Positions 55,635 to 64,000 of a stretch of 64,000 nt of DNA are shown here, piece after piece (the first letter of the stretch is position 1; the number at the start of each line of letters is the position of its first letter). The stretch comes from Epiperipatus broadwayi (Eukaryota > Onychophora > Udeonychophora > Euonychophora > Peripatidae), in NCBI GenBank assembly GCA_028023455.1, contig JAQFVV010006505.1:1011616-1075615 (forward strand), given 5' to 3'. A program made the translations under genes and the position numbers. The notes beneath the pieces were generated by a model. That model searched no databases, was not told where the DNA came from, and worked only from the letters and a program-made list of their open reading frames with translations.

Positions 55635-57043
55635 TGGTTATGTTTTTGGCTGCCCAATCGTTGTGGCTCGACTTAATAAACCCCACACATGCCCTGGAGA
55701 TTAGAATTGTGATTTTAGTTACTCAGTTAATTGAAATCCCAATAAAGTAAATGTTTCTGTAGAGTGATATTTTTTTTTAAAAAAAAAGTGTTATATATAT
55801 ACTGAAATGATTTAATAAATTAAAATATCATTTTCTAATTCTTTCTTATAAAAATGTTTTCAAGATTATTTTTTTAAATGTTCGTTCAGTAAAAGATTCG
55901 TTAGTTAAAATAATTATTCATATGTATATATATTAATTATACGTGTACTATATCAGTATATATATTATACGTTTGTGTTATACGCGTTCGTGACAATAGG
56001 AAAAATATCGTTAGCAAAGTTGTAAGAGTCCATAGATCAAAGCATTGGGGTAAAAATAAATGAAATGTTTTCTGTGTCAAAATTAATTATGTTTATCTCA
56101 GTTGTTATAATTAAAAATATCCAATATGATATCATAAAAGTCTTAATTTCAAAGTATTGCTTGCTAGCATATATATTAAATGTTCGCTCCGTATTTTTAG
56201 TAACCTCAAAGCAGGTGAAGACCCTTTGTGTACACCAAGCAGCCAGATGCAGTTGGCAAAATGCTTAAATGGTTTGCACGCTTTCATGCTAGCAAGATTT
56301 AGAATAATATCTCCAATAAAAGTTCTTGTAATATTAATTTTGACATTTTTTTTTTGGTGTTAAAGCCTCATGCTTAGTAAAAATGAAGTAGTGAACTCCT
56401 ATATTTAAACTCAGGTCATGAACGCGTTAGCTGTTATTAAATAATATTACTCATCATCAATTCAATTGTTTTATTAAAGGTTAAGTCTATCATATGTGGT
56501 TTGGGGGTCAATGGGTTATATCACATGCCCTATTGATCTCATTTTGCTCACTGGCGCCCATATAAATAAATTTGTCAGCAAATTTGATTGTCAGCACAGT
56601 AGTGGGTCAATCGCCATAATAAAAAAAACCAAGTGTGTTCAATACAGAATGATTTGTTGTATCTGCTAATACATAATATTTGTATATCACTGTATAGTTT
56701 TTTTTTTCAGACATGGGAGAACAGAACAGTTGAACAAAGGGAAAGTGAATAATGTTTTTTTTTTCTTATCTTTAATATTTTTGAATACATGTCTCACTCA
56801 AACAGTTAAAATAAAGAGCTAACCAAGAAAACGTAGGTAAACTAAAAAAAAAGGCAGATTACATAGATTGGGGAAATAATATGAAGCAGCTAGTGAAGAT
56901 TAGGACAATGGACCTGTAGTCAGAGACCTCATTAAAATTTACTAAAGAGAAAAAAAATATTTTAAGCATACAGAGAGTACTCTAAGTGAATTCACGTTGT
57001 TCATTATATTGATTGTTTATTACATTATTTTCTTATTTTCAAA
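55635..57043 (+). other. Leader of the LARD-like element
   Basis: About 1.4 kb between LTR and coding frame; starts tggttatgtttttggctgcccaatcg. No long frame. Perhaps holds packaging and dimerisation signals (inference). Confidence 0.5.
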
Positions 57044-57668
57044 AATGGGAAAAGACACTTTACAAACGATCCTCAGAGAAATGAGAGAAGATCGAAAGGT
57101 ACTGATGATGATGATGGAAAGGCTGGTAAGGATCGAGGAAGCACATGGCATCCAAGCCAACTCAAATCTAGAAAATGTAAAGCTTCAGCAAGAAATAAAT
57201 CCCTCTGAAGACCCAAAAATAGAAAATGAAGATGATCAGGCCACACCAAAAGAAGTTGTGGACAGCAAGGAAAACAACAGTGGTGAGGATGAGTCCAGTT
57301 ATGAAGCAGTGGAAGAAGTGGATATAGATACAGAAAAAGATGTTCAGACCACTAGTCCAATGAAACTAAAAGTGGAAATGGGACAGATGATGAGTCCTCA
57401 ACTTAGTATGAAGAAGTTACAGATGCCAATGCCTGGATCCTTGATACAGATTCAAATTTTCAAAGATGACCCAGGAGAGAACCCCATCGCTCATCGAGAT
57501 AATATTAAAGAATTGTTGTTTGTGCATTCGGTCGCAGAAAAGGCCATAGAATTAATGACAGCAATAGACTATGGGAACTTGACGACAACCAGGGAAGACC
57601 GGGACTATGACCATTACAATGCCAGACAGTTAAAACAATATGTACCACCTGATCCAGGGAAACAGTAA
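57044..57668 (+). CDS. Short gag-like protein, possibly fused to an integrase tail
   Basis: The in-frame ATG at 57,044 (MGKDTLQTILREMREDRKVL) is a more likely start than the upstream one at 56,997, which would add a hydrophobic 15-residue leader. That gives 208 residues: a helical charged N-terminus, a Glu/Asp/Ser-rich middle, and a C-terminus ending YNARQLKQYVPPDPGKQ. Gag N-termini of gypsy elements look like the first part; the ending recalls the last residues of gypsy integrase (NARxLKPYxPP). If so, this is another pol-deleted fusion. The product's function is unknown. Confidence 0.45.
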
Positions 57669-57941
57669 GATAAACTGTAGAGACAGATATATATACAGAA
57701 GAGCAACTGACATGACCATAGGAAAATGAGACTTGATAAACGGACCGATTTTTTTAAACTTATTATAAGCGGAATATTCAAAAAAGTTGATCATAGTGAG
57801 ACATGTATAATTTTGTAGCTTGGGCAGGTTATATTATTCACGCTCATGCTGTTCTCCCAGAGTCTATACACTTATGCAACTATATCCTGCGTAAGTAAAG
57901 TCATTTTTTTTTCATTGTTTTTTTTTTGAAGTGAAAAGAAA

Positions 57942-60566
57942 TGAAGCAGTCGGATCTGAGTTCGATCCTAGCTTCATGTTATTTACCCTAATACTAACCT
58001 TAAATTTCCGATGCAATGGGGCTTTATACGTTCAATCCACGCTAATTTCCATAATGAATAACTTGTTTCAAATACGTAGTAAAATTAATTAGTTTAGTTT
58101 AAATTTGATCAATTCTCTAAATAAATTCATGATAAAATATTCATGAATTTATATATATTAAATTGCGTGGATTGTGCGTATATATATTTGTAAATATTAA
58201 ATGTATATAATTGTTCGAAAGTTTCATTGCGTCGGGAATACTTGTTTTTTTTTACTTTTAAATAATTTGTAAAGTTTTGCGATTAAAAGCTACATTCCTT
58301 CCAAAGGCTTTCAAATTCTCAAAAACAACAGTAAAGTTTTATTAATAAAAAAAAAGATAAGAATTCAATTTTTAATTAAAATCATTTCAGACTTTAAGAA
58401 TTCATTTTCTAATTAGGAAAGGAATTCAAAAATTAGTTTGAAAGCCTTATCGAAGGAATGTTTCTGAAAACAACTAATTATAAAAAAAAAACCAGATTGA
58501 TAAGAAAATGAGCGCTAGCCGGAGGCATCAGTGAACAGTAGATATATAGCCCTGAAAAGTAAAGAAAAAGACTAGTTTTGGTTGTAGAGTAGTGCAGTGA
58601 ACTCTGTGTGTATAAAAATTGTATTTCATCATGATAGAGGGCTAGAACATCAGGGATCTGGCTACGGTTCCTAAAGTCCCGAGGAATCTTCACTGGAGCT
58701 GCTGAACCGTTTTCCGGATCGATCATTCTGCTAAAATAATGAAAGCTACTAAAATACTACTCCAGTAGTTAACCAATGATGCCTACGTTTCAACAACTTG
58801 GAGGAGTAACTTAAGGACAAGCACGGAATGGTAATATGAACGTTAAACTTTCTGGCCAGTTCGAACTTTATTTTATACTCCTTCTTTTTAAGAGCTCTTT
58901 TATTCTTTAATGTAAATCTTTGTAACACCTTTTAGTTATAAAATGCTACTGTAAATCTATAGCGTAATTCTTTAGATCTCTAGTCTTTAAACTTTTTCTT
59001 TTCTTACCTGGCGGTTCGTTTAATATATATATGTTAGTGTGCTTTATTAATGTCGTATTTAAAAATTATATGCCAATAATCTTTCGACTCGATGAGCCCT
59101 TTGATTCCATTTGCCTCACGCAAATAATATAACATTAATTTCAAATAGTAATTCTCGCCCATTAGAGCTAAATTTATAAGTTCTATTAGTCATCGAGTCA
59201 AAGGAAAATATTACATGTTTACTATTTTTTTTTCTTACCTTTAGCTATTAATAAATTATTAGCTCAATGTTTCACCTATGTCCCCAGCTCCTATCTACGT
59301 TATAAGTATATATATATATGTATTCAAATAATGTTAAATGATTTTCTTGTTCCACTAATATTTATTTATGCAAATATAATCTTAAAGGTCTTTATTGCAA
59401 AAAGGGTCGATAAAGGGTTAAATGTATTTTAATTCCGCTTTTGTTATTTTATATCAATATTCAGGAAGGGCACGATATTAGGACATAATTAATATAGTTT
59501 ATAAATGTTTTAAAATAGTTCGATAAAAGTTCGTTTGACTTTAATTAATTGGTCAAGTCATCACGTAGAGCATTTTACATGGGTTTGATTTTTCAACGAT
59601 GACTATCAAGTCATCATCATCAAATGTTGCTGACGTAGGGCCATCTTCCGCTCCGTTAGGCTGGTCGGTGATCATATTCTCTTATTTAAATTTCTCGAGG
59701 AAGAAAGTACTTCCTTTCCGATTCATTAGTCAAAGGGCGTAAGACTTGCCAAATGCAAGCCGCCATAGGACTTCGATCATCGACTAGCGATCATCTTTCA
59801 ATTTTACTCTCTGCCTTGTAATTCGTCAGTACCATTGCATCTTTGTTCCGGTAAAACCCGCTCCGTGCTCGTAATTCGTGATGAAGTGATTTAAATTAAA
59901 GTCGAACCAATTCTCAAATATATTTAGTTTAAATCAGTTTTCAAATCAAGATTAAAGTTATGCCTTAAAATACGTTTTGCTCTTCATGAATAGATTCCCG
60001 AATGTGAAAATAAATCTCACATTCCACCGTAATAAAATTAGAACAATCATTTCCGTTCTTAATGAATACCTTTATCTGCCTTTATATTTCTCGTTGGGGG
60101 CATAGACATAGAATCCCATGTTGTGTAATACTTGTTGGCATATGATAAGGACCGCCACTCTTATTATATTTATAAATTATTTTAAAGACTAGAGGTAACT
60201 AATGCAATCTATATTTTATTGAACAAAACAAATTATTATTATTATTAAATATTTTCTAACATACTTGGTTTCTTAGTTCATCATTCTTTTTATAATTATT
60301 TAAATGTTCATACCCGCTATCTGTGTTGGCAACCCGAACATACATATGATTTGATTTAAAAAGTATTCAAAGTAATTAATTATTAGATATTCGTGTCAGT
60401 GCAAGGGTCTCTAGTCCTCACCAACCGTTGAACTAGTTCTTGGCGCATAGCACTGTGCCGTCGATTTCTGCTATCTGAGCTGTTGAGTTGGGTTTGAATT
60501 CAGTTTTGGTTCAGCTGAGTTTGAATCTGATTTGACTTGTGGTGGTGGTGGGTTTCGACCGGTACA
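57942..60566 (+). repeat. 3' LTR, 2625 bp
   Basis: Copy of 53,014-55,634 with slightly longer T and A runs. Followed by the target duplication gtat. Confidence 0.92.
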
Positions 60567-60570
60567 GTAT

Positions 60571-61545
60571 TGGTAATGAAATGTACTTTTAGTTAATCAA
60601 TCCATATGATTGCATACAGGAGAAGTAGTAACCTCTAGTCCATAACCAAAAGAGTATACAGATTAATGTCAGTTATATTTTATATTTTTGTATTACTATG
60701 GGATTATTGAATAAATGTTCATATATTTTTTTTTGTGATAATAATAAATTATAGTCTTATTAAAATTTGTTGTAGATTCGTTTTTTTTGTTTTTATATGC
60801 TAAATATAAGTGTTTGCACAATATTTGCAAAACCTTTTCTTGAGTCCGAAATCATTCCAAATTCTTAAAAACTTAATATACCAGATAAATAACGTTAAGC
60901 AGATCGGAATATGTCATTATATTTTAGTTTAATGATAATTATTTATGGAGTTGAAAACTTAAAACTAAACATTCACCTTTGTATAAATAAAAAAAAATGA
61001 ATTTATTCCCAAACCATTAACTTTGGTTGCACATTATTCCATTCCCATCTAGTTAAATTGTCTAAGTAATAAATCTTAGTTATATTATTGTGTTGTCATG
61101 GATGATGGAAGGACACAAAAAGCACCCTTGTCTTTTTATTATTCTGACTGAGATTCTGAAAAAAAAAAAAAGGCTGTGTTATTCAAAATTATACGTCATT
61201 ATTGAATAGAATTATCATCTCTTTAAATAATATAGCAGTGGATATGAGAGATGAAGACACATTGAATTTAAGTAAAATAAATGTTTCCTATAGCCGACCA
61301 GAATGCCAGTCATATGCGACAACACAATACTGCCGAGCATTTCCTTACATGAAACAAAGAACCCTGAGATTAATATTATTATAATTATTCTTTAAATTAA
61401 TAAGTGATCAATTATTGTTGTTATTACAATCGTGGCATGGCTTAAGAGAATTGAATGTACAATTGTATTATATGAAAAGTATTTTAGATCATATTGGAAA
61501 ATTAATGGATATGTTGCTTTATTTTGGTTGCCTTAACAACAACCT
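60571..61545. other. AT-rich stretch, no gene seen
   Basis: A 60-codon frame at 61,202-61,384 has no recognisable motif. Confidence 0.4.
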
Positions 61546-61820
61546 GAAAAATTAGTGTCATGGGTGCAAATAAAATAAACTAATAAAAAAATATTGGGTT
61601 AAAAATAAGATAAATAAAATTATTGGGTTAGAAAAGAATATTGGGTTAGAAATAAAAATAAATAAATAAACTAATTAAATATAGTGGGTTAGAAATAAAA
61701 AAAAAGAATTACAGGGTTAGAAATGGGTGAAAAGTGCAATTTTCTAATAAACTAATTAAAAATATAGGGTTAGAAATAAATAAATTTCTAATAAACTAAT
61801 TAAATATAGTGGGTTAGAAT
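61546..61820. repeat. Degenerate tandem repeat with gggttagaaat words
   Basis: Seven gggtta(g/a)a words between 61,594 and 61,815, with aataaactaattaaatat between several of them. The same combination (aatttctaataaaataaat...actgggttagaaatgg) occurs once at 46,478-46,517, next to the 5' LTR of the pol-deleted element. Confidence 0.6.
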
Positions 61821-61829
61821 ATATATATA

Positions 61830-61955
61830 TCAAAACAGGCAAATCTCTCTATATATATTGCCACTCAGTGCAATCCACAGTAATCAATGGATGCCAGAAG
61901 GCTTGTGCATAAAATCCCCATCTAATGCCTACTGATCATGTGATGTTTATTAACT
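61830..61955 (-). repeat. Foldback hammerhead-family repeat, terminal fragment
   Basis: caaaacaggcaaatctctctatatatattgccactcagtgc, atcaatggatgcc, ttgtgcataaaatcccc, then a jump to gatcatgtgatgtttatta; the ribozyme part is deleted. Confidence 0.7.
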
Positions 61956-61977
61956 ACTTATATATATATATATATAT

Positions 61978-62100
61978 ATAAGGGATTTGAACTCAGACTT
62001 TCATACCTCTCACAGCAATTCAATCCATCTTATATAACTGATACATGTGACCACATATATGTGAGAAAGATAAATAAGCTCTAATATATATATATATATT
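61978..62100 (-). repeat. SINE-like hammerhead family, body without ribozyme
   Basis: gggatttgaactcagactttcatac...tgatacatgtgaccacatatatgtgagaaagataaataa matches the body at 23,290-23,385; it stops in a (TA)n run where the ribozyme should begin. Confidence 0.65.
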
Positions 62101-62178
62101 TATATATATTAATTCTAATATTTTCACGGATAAAAGATGTCATATTATTATTACTATTTGCGGGATATTCCGTGTAGT

Positions 62179-62243
62179 GAAAAAGCTAAATGCTGACGTT
62201 TCAGTACAATATCAAGTACCTTCCTCAGAGCATCCTCTTTCTC
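62179..62243 (-). ncRNA. Hammerhead ribozyme in Penelope 3' end, overlapping the stop codon
   Basis: Minus strand: GAGAAAG (62,243-62,237), AGG, ATGCT (62,233-62,229), core CTGAGGA (62,228-62,222; CUGANGA with N7=G), stem II A-G-GTAC / loop TTGATATT / GTAC-T, GAA (62,202-62,200), stem III ACGT (62,199-62,196), cleavage base C (62,195), AGCAT (62,194-62,190), TTAG, CTTTTTC (62,185-62,179). AGCAT pairs with ATGCT and CTTTTTC with GAGAAAG, leaving a 4/3-nt internal loop. GAAACGTC is the classic end of minimal hammerheads. The TGA at 62,227-62,225 ends the protein frame. Confidence 0.85.
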
Positions 62244-63154
62244 AAATCATAAGAATGCACATGAGATTTAAAACCGTTTTTATCGTTTTCTTTCTCCTCA
62301 TAATTAAATTCTATTGATTGAGAAGTTTTAAAATTTATTTTCTCTTCCAATAGTTTCTTCCAAATGTTGTTAATCTTCTTTAACTCACACCTTTCATTTA
62401 TGCTCTTGGGCCTTTTAAAAATCTCTATAGCTTCTCTTAGCAATCTCTGGTCATATTGTTCAATTTTTGCTAAAATATTTGTTTTTTCAAAATTGATATC
62501 ATGATTTGTTAATTTAATATGAGAATAAATAGCTGATGAATTGGATTTTTCTCTCACTGCCAGAATGTGTTCTTCCTTTCTAATATTTATTCTACGATTA
62601 GTCTGTCCTATATATGTATGTGGACAGACCCTACATGGAATTTCATACACACCATGACACTCCAAAGCAATTTTATCTTTAGGAAGTGGAAATATTTCAC
62701 TAATTTTATTATAAGTAGTGTAAATTGTGTGAATATTATTATTTTTTAAAATGTTACCAATTCTATCAGTTACTCCTTTTATATATGGCAAAATTGTCTT
62801 AATTTTTGATGTATCAAAATCTTTTTTCTTTTGATATGTATAAGCCCTATTAATAATGTTGTAATTAAAACCATTATGAAGAAGCATTTTATTAGTAGCA
62901 AAAAGGTCCCGGTGAAAATGGCTATCATCAGAAAGTCTCTTTGTTCTATCCAATAATGTCTTTGCTACTGAAAATAGTTGAGCAGAATGGTGATGAGAGG
63001 AAAAATACAGATATCTCCCAGTGTGTGTTGGTTTTTTATATATACCATGGGATAAAGAACCATCTTCCCTTCTTTCAATCAAAACATCTAAAAAAGGTAA
63101 TTGATTATTATTTTCTATCTCCATGATGACATGGAGATAGAAAATAATAATCAA
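62225..63154 (-). CDS. Penelope-like element, C-terminal part (RT end, linker, GIY-YIG)
   Basis: 309 codons open from 63,154 to the stop at 62,225; the genuine protein would start further upstream, and the sequence is cut off at the inverted junction near 63,140. The start is the end of RT (MEIENNNQLPFLDVLIERRE). Then comes a linker (HHHSAQLFSVAK, YIKGVTDRIGNILK, LPKDKIALECH), then GIY-YIG: GVYEIPC (168-174), TYIGQT (180-185), Arg192 and Glu244 as likely catalytic residues, and CRVC as the usual Cys pair. No stops or shifts. The endonuclease could be functional, but the element lacks its RT core. Confidence 0.88.
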   Translation of the reverse strand: MIIIFYLHVIMEIENNNQLPFLDVLIERREDGSLSHGIYKKPTHTGRYLYFSSHHHSAQLFSVAKTLLDRTKRLSDDSHFHRDLFATNKMLLHNGFNYNIINRAYTYQKKKDFDTSKIKTILPYIKGVTDRIGNILKNNNIHTIYTTYNKISEIFPLPKDKIALECHGVYEIPCRVCPHTYIGQTNRRINIRKEEHILAVREKSNSSAIYSHIKLTNHDINFEKTNILAKIEQYDQRLLREAIEIFKRPKSINERCELKKINNIWKKLLEEKINFKTSQSIEFNYEEKENDKNGFKSHVHSYDLRKRML

Positions 63155-63190
63155 TTAACATGGAGATAGAAAATAATAATCAATTACCTT
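63127..63190. repeat. Junction of the inverted Penelope copies, 29-bp duplication
   Basis: acatggagatagaaaataat... (29 bp) occurs twice in tandem at about 63,130-63,158 and 63,159-63,187, and once inverted just left of it. This is where the two copies meet. Confidence 0.85.
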
Positions 63191-64000
63191 TTTTAGATGT
63201 TTTGATTAAAAGAAGGGAAGATGGTTCTTTATCCCATGGTATATATAAAAAACCAACACACACTGGGAGATATCTGCATTTTTCCTCTCATCACCATCCT
63301 GCACAACTATTTTCAGTAGCAAAGACATTATTGGATAGAACAAAAAGACTTTCTGATGATAGCCATTTTCACCGGGACCTTTTTGCTACTAATAAAATGC
63401 TTCTTCATAACGGTTTTAATTACAACATTATTAATAGGGCTTATACATATCAAAAGAAAAAATTAAGATAATTTTGCCATATATAAAAGGAGTAACTGAT
63501 AGAATTGGTAACATTTTAAAAAATAATAATATTCACACAATTTACACTACCTATAAAAAAATTAGTGAAATATTTCCACTTCCTAAAGATAAAATTGCTT
63601 TGGAGTGTCATGGTGTATATGAAATTCCATGTAGGGTCTGTCCACATACATATATAGGACAGACTAGTCATAGAATAAATATTAGAAAGGAAGAACACAT
63701 TCTGGCAGTGAGAGAAAAATCCAATTCATCAGCTATTTATTCTCATATAAAATTAACAAATCATGATATCAAATTTGAAAAAACAAATATTTTAGCAAAA
63801 ATTGAACAATATGACCAGAGATTTCTAAGAGAAGCTATAGAGATTTTTAAAAGGCCCAAGAGCATAAATGAAAGGTGTGAATTAAAGAAGATTAACAACA
63901 TTTGGAAAAAGCTATTGGAAGAGAAAATAAATTTTAAAACTTCTCAACCAATAGAATTTAATTATGAGGAGAAAGAAAACGATAAAACGGTTTTAAATCT
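63139..64000 (+). pseudogene. Penelope-like element, second copy head to head, runs off the window
   Basis: Same sequence as the previous copy, in opposite orientation, with scattered differences (for example DVLIKRRE for DVLIERRE). A 19-bp deletion near 63,463 breaks the frame after TYQKKK; the GIY-YIG part continues in another frame (GVYEIPCRVC near 63,617, TYIGQT near 63,650). The window ends before the predicted stop codon and ribozyme. Confidence 0.88.

Larger units (their letters stand above)
53014..60566 (+). mobile_element. Young LTR element with 2.6-kb LTRs (LARD-like)
   Basis: LTRs 53,014-55,634 and 57,942-60,566 both start TGAAGCAGTCGG and end GACCGGTACA. A 4-bp target duplication, gtat, flanks them (53,010-53,013; 60,567-60,570). 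gaagtgaaaagaaa before the right LTR is a polypurine tract; tggttatg after the left LTR is a possible primer site. The 2.3-kb interior has one 223-codon frame and no RT or integrase core. Long LTRs with little coding sequence are the definition of large retrotransposon derivatives, moved in trans. Confidence 0.9.

Noticed and set aside
61594-61815. Interstitial telomere repeats (gggtta words)
   Set aside because: The words are 20-50 bases apart with AT-rich spacers, not tandem hexamers or pentamers.

Overview
The window is AT-rich animal DNA (long A/T tracts, many TA and CA microsatellites) from an invertebrate. The mix of Penelope-like retroelements with GIY-YIG endonuclease, RTE-type LINEs, a Ty3/gypsy element with two zinc knuckles, a Tigger/pogo transposon and tRNA-derived SINEs is common in arthropods and molluscs. 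I cannot place it more precisely. I see no convincing host gene; nearly everything recognisable is a mobile element, often nested inside another.

Layout. 2.2-9.1 kb: a Tigger/CENP-B-like DNA transposon (minus strand) whose coding region has been swollen by a 52-copy 90-bp minisatellite. 9.1-15 kb: older repeats, palindromic elements and SINEs. 15.2-19.9 kb: a young but disabled Ty3/gypsy element with 412-bp LTRs and a 5-bp target duplication. 20-29 kb: AT-rich DNA, RTE LINE pieces, a large foldback repeat, a hAT remnant. 28.6-36.1 kb: a Penelope-like element (RT plus GIY-YIG), more LINE pieces, inverted SINEs, foldback repeats. 36.8-46 kb: short repeats and two further Penelope fragments. 46.1-50.1 kb: an LTR element that kept gag and the integrase tail but lost the rest of pol. 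53.0-60.6 kb: a very young LTR element with 2.6-kb LTRs and only a short coding remnant. 62.2-64 kb: two Penelope copies head to head.

The most interesting layer is RNA. At least three unrelated repeat families carry sequences that fold as type-I hammerhead ribozymes (CTGANGA core, stem II hairpin, GAAA, tiny palindromic stem III, cleavage base, long stem I with an internal loop). They are a SINE-like family (24.3, 37.5 and 42.6 kb; decayed at 13.6 and 36.9 kb) whose stem I shows compensatory base changes between copies; a foldback family (27.7 kb, decayed elsewhere) that inserts with a 13-bp target duplication; and the 3' end of a Penelope-like element (62.2 kb), where the protein stop codon lies inside the ribozyme core. 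Hammerheads are known in Penelope-like elements, retrozymes, schistosome SM-alpha and newt satellite 2. Finding an RT source and several ribozyme-bearing non-autonomous families together suggests, as inference, a retrozyme-type system: self-cleaved (perhaps circular) RNAs copied by the Penelope machinery.

All calls come from reading the sequence by eye; family names rest on motif recognition, not on database searches.
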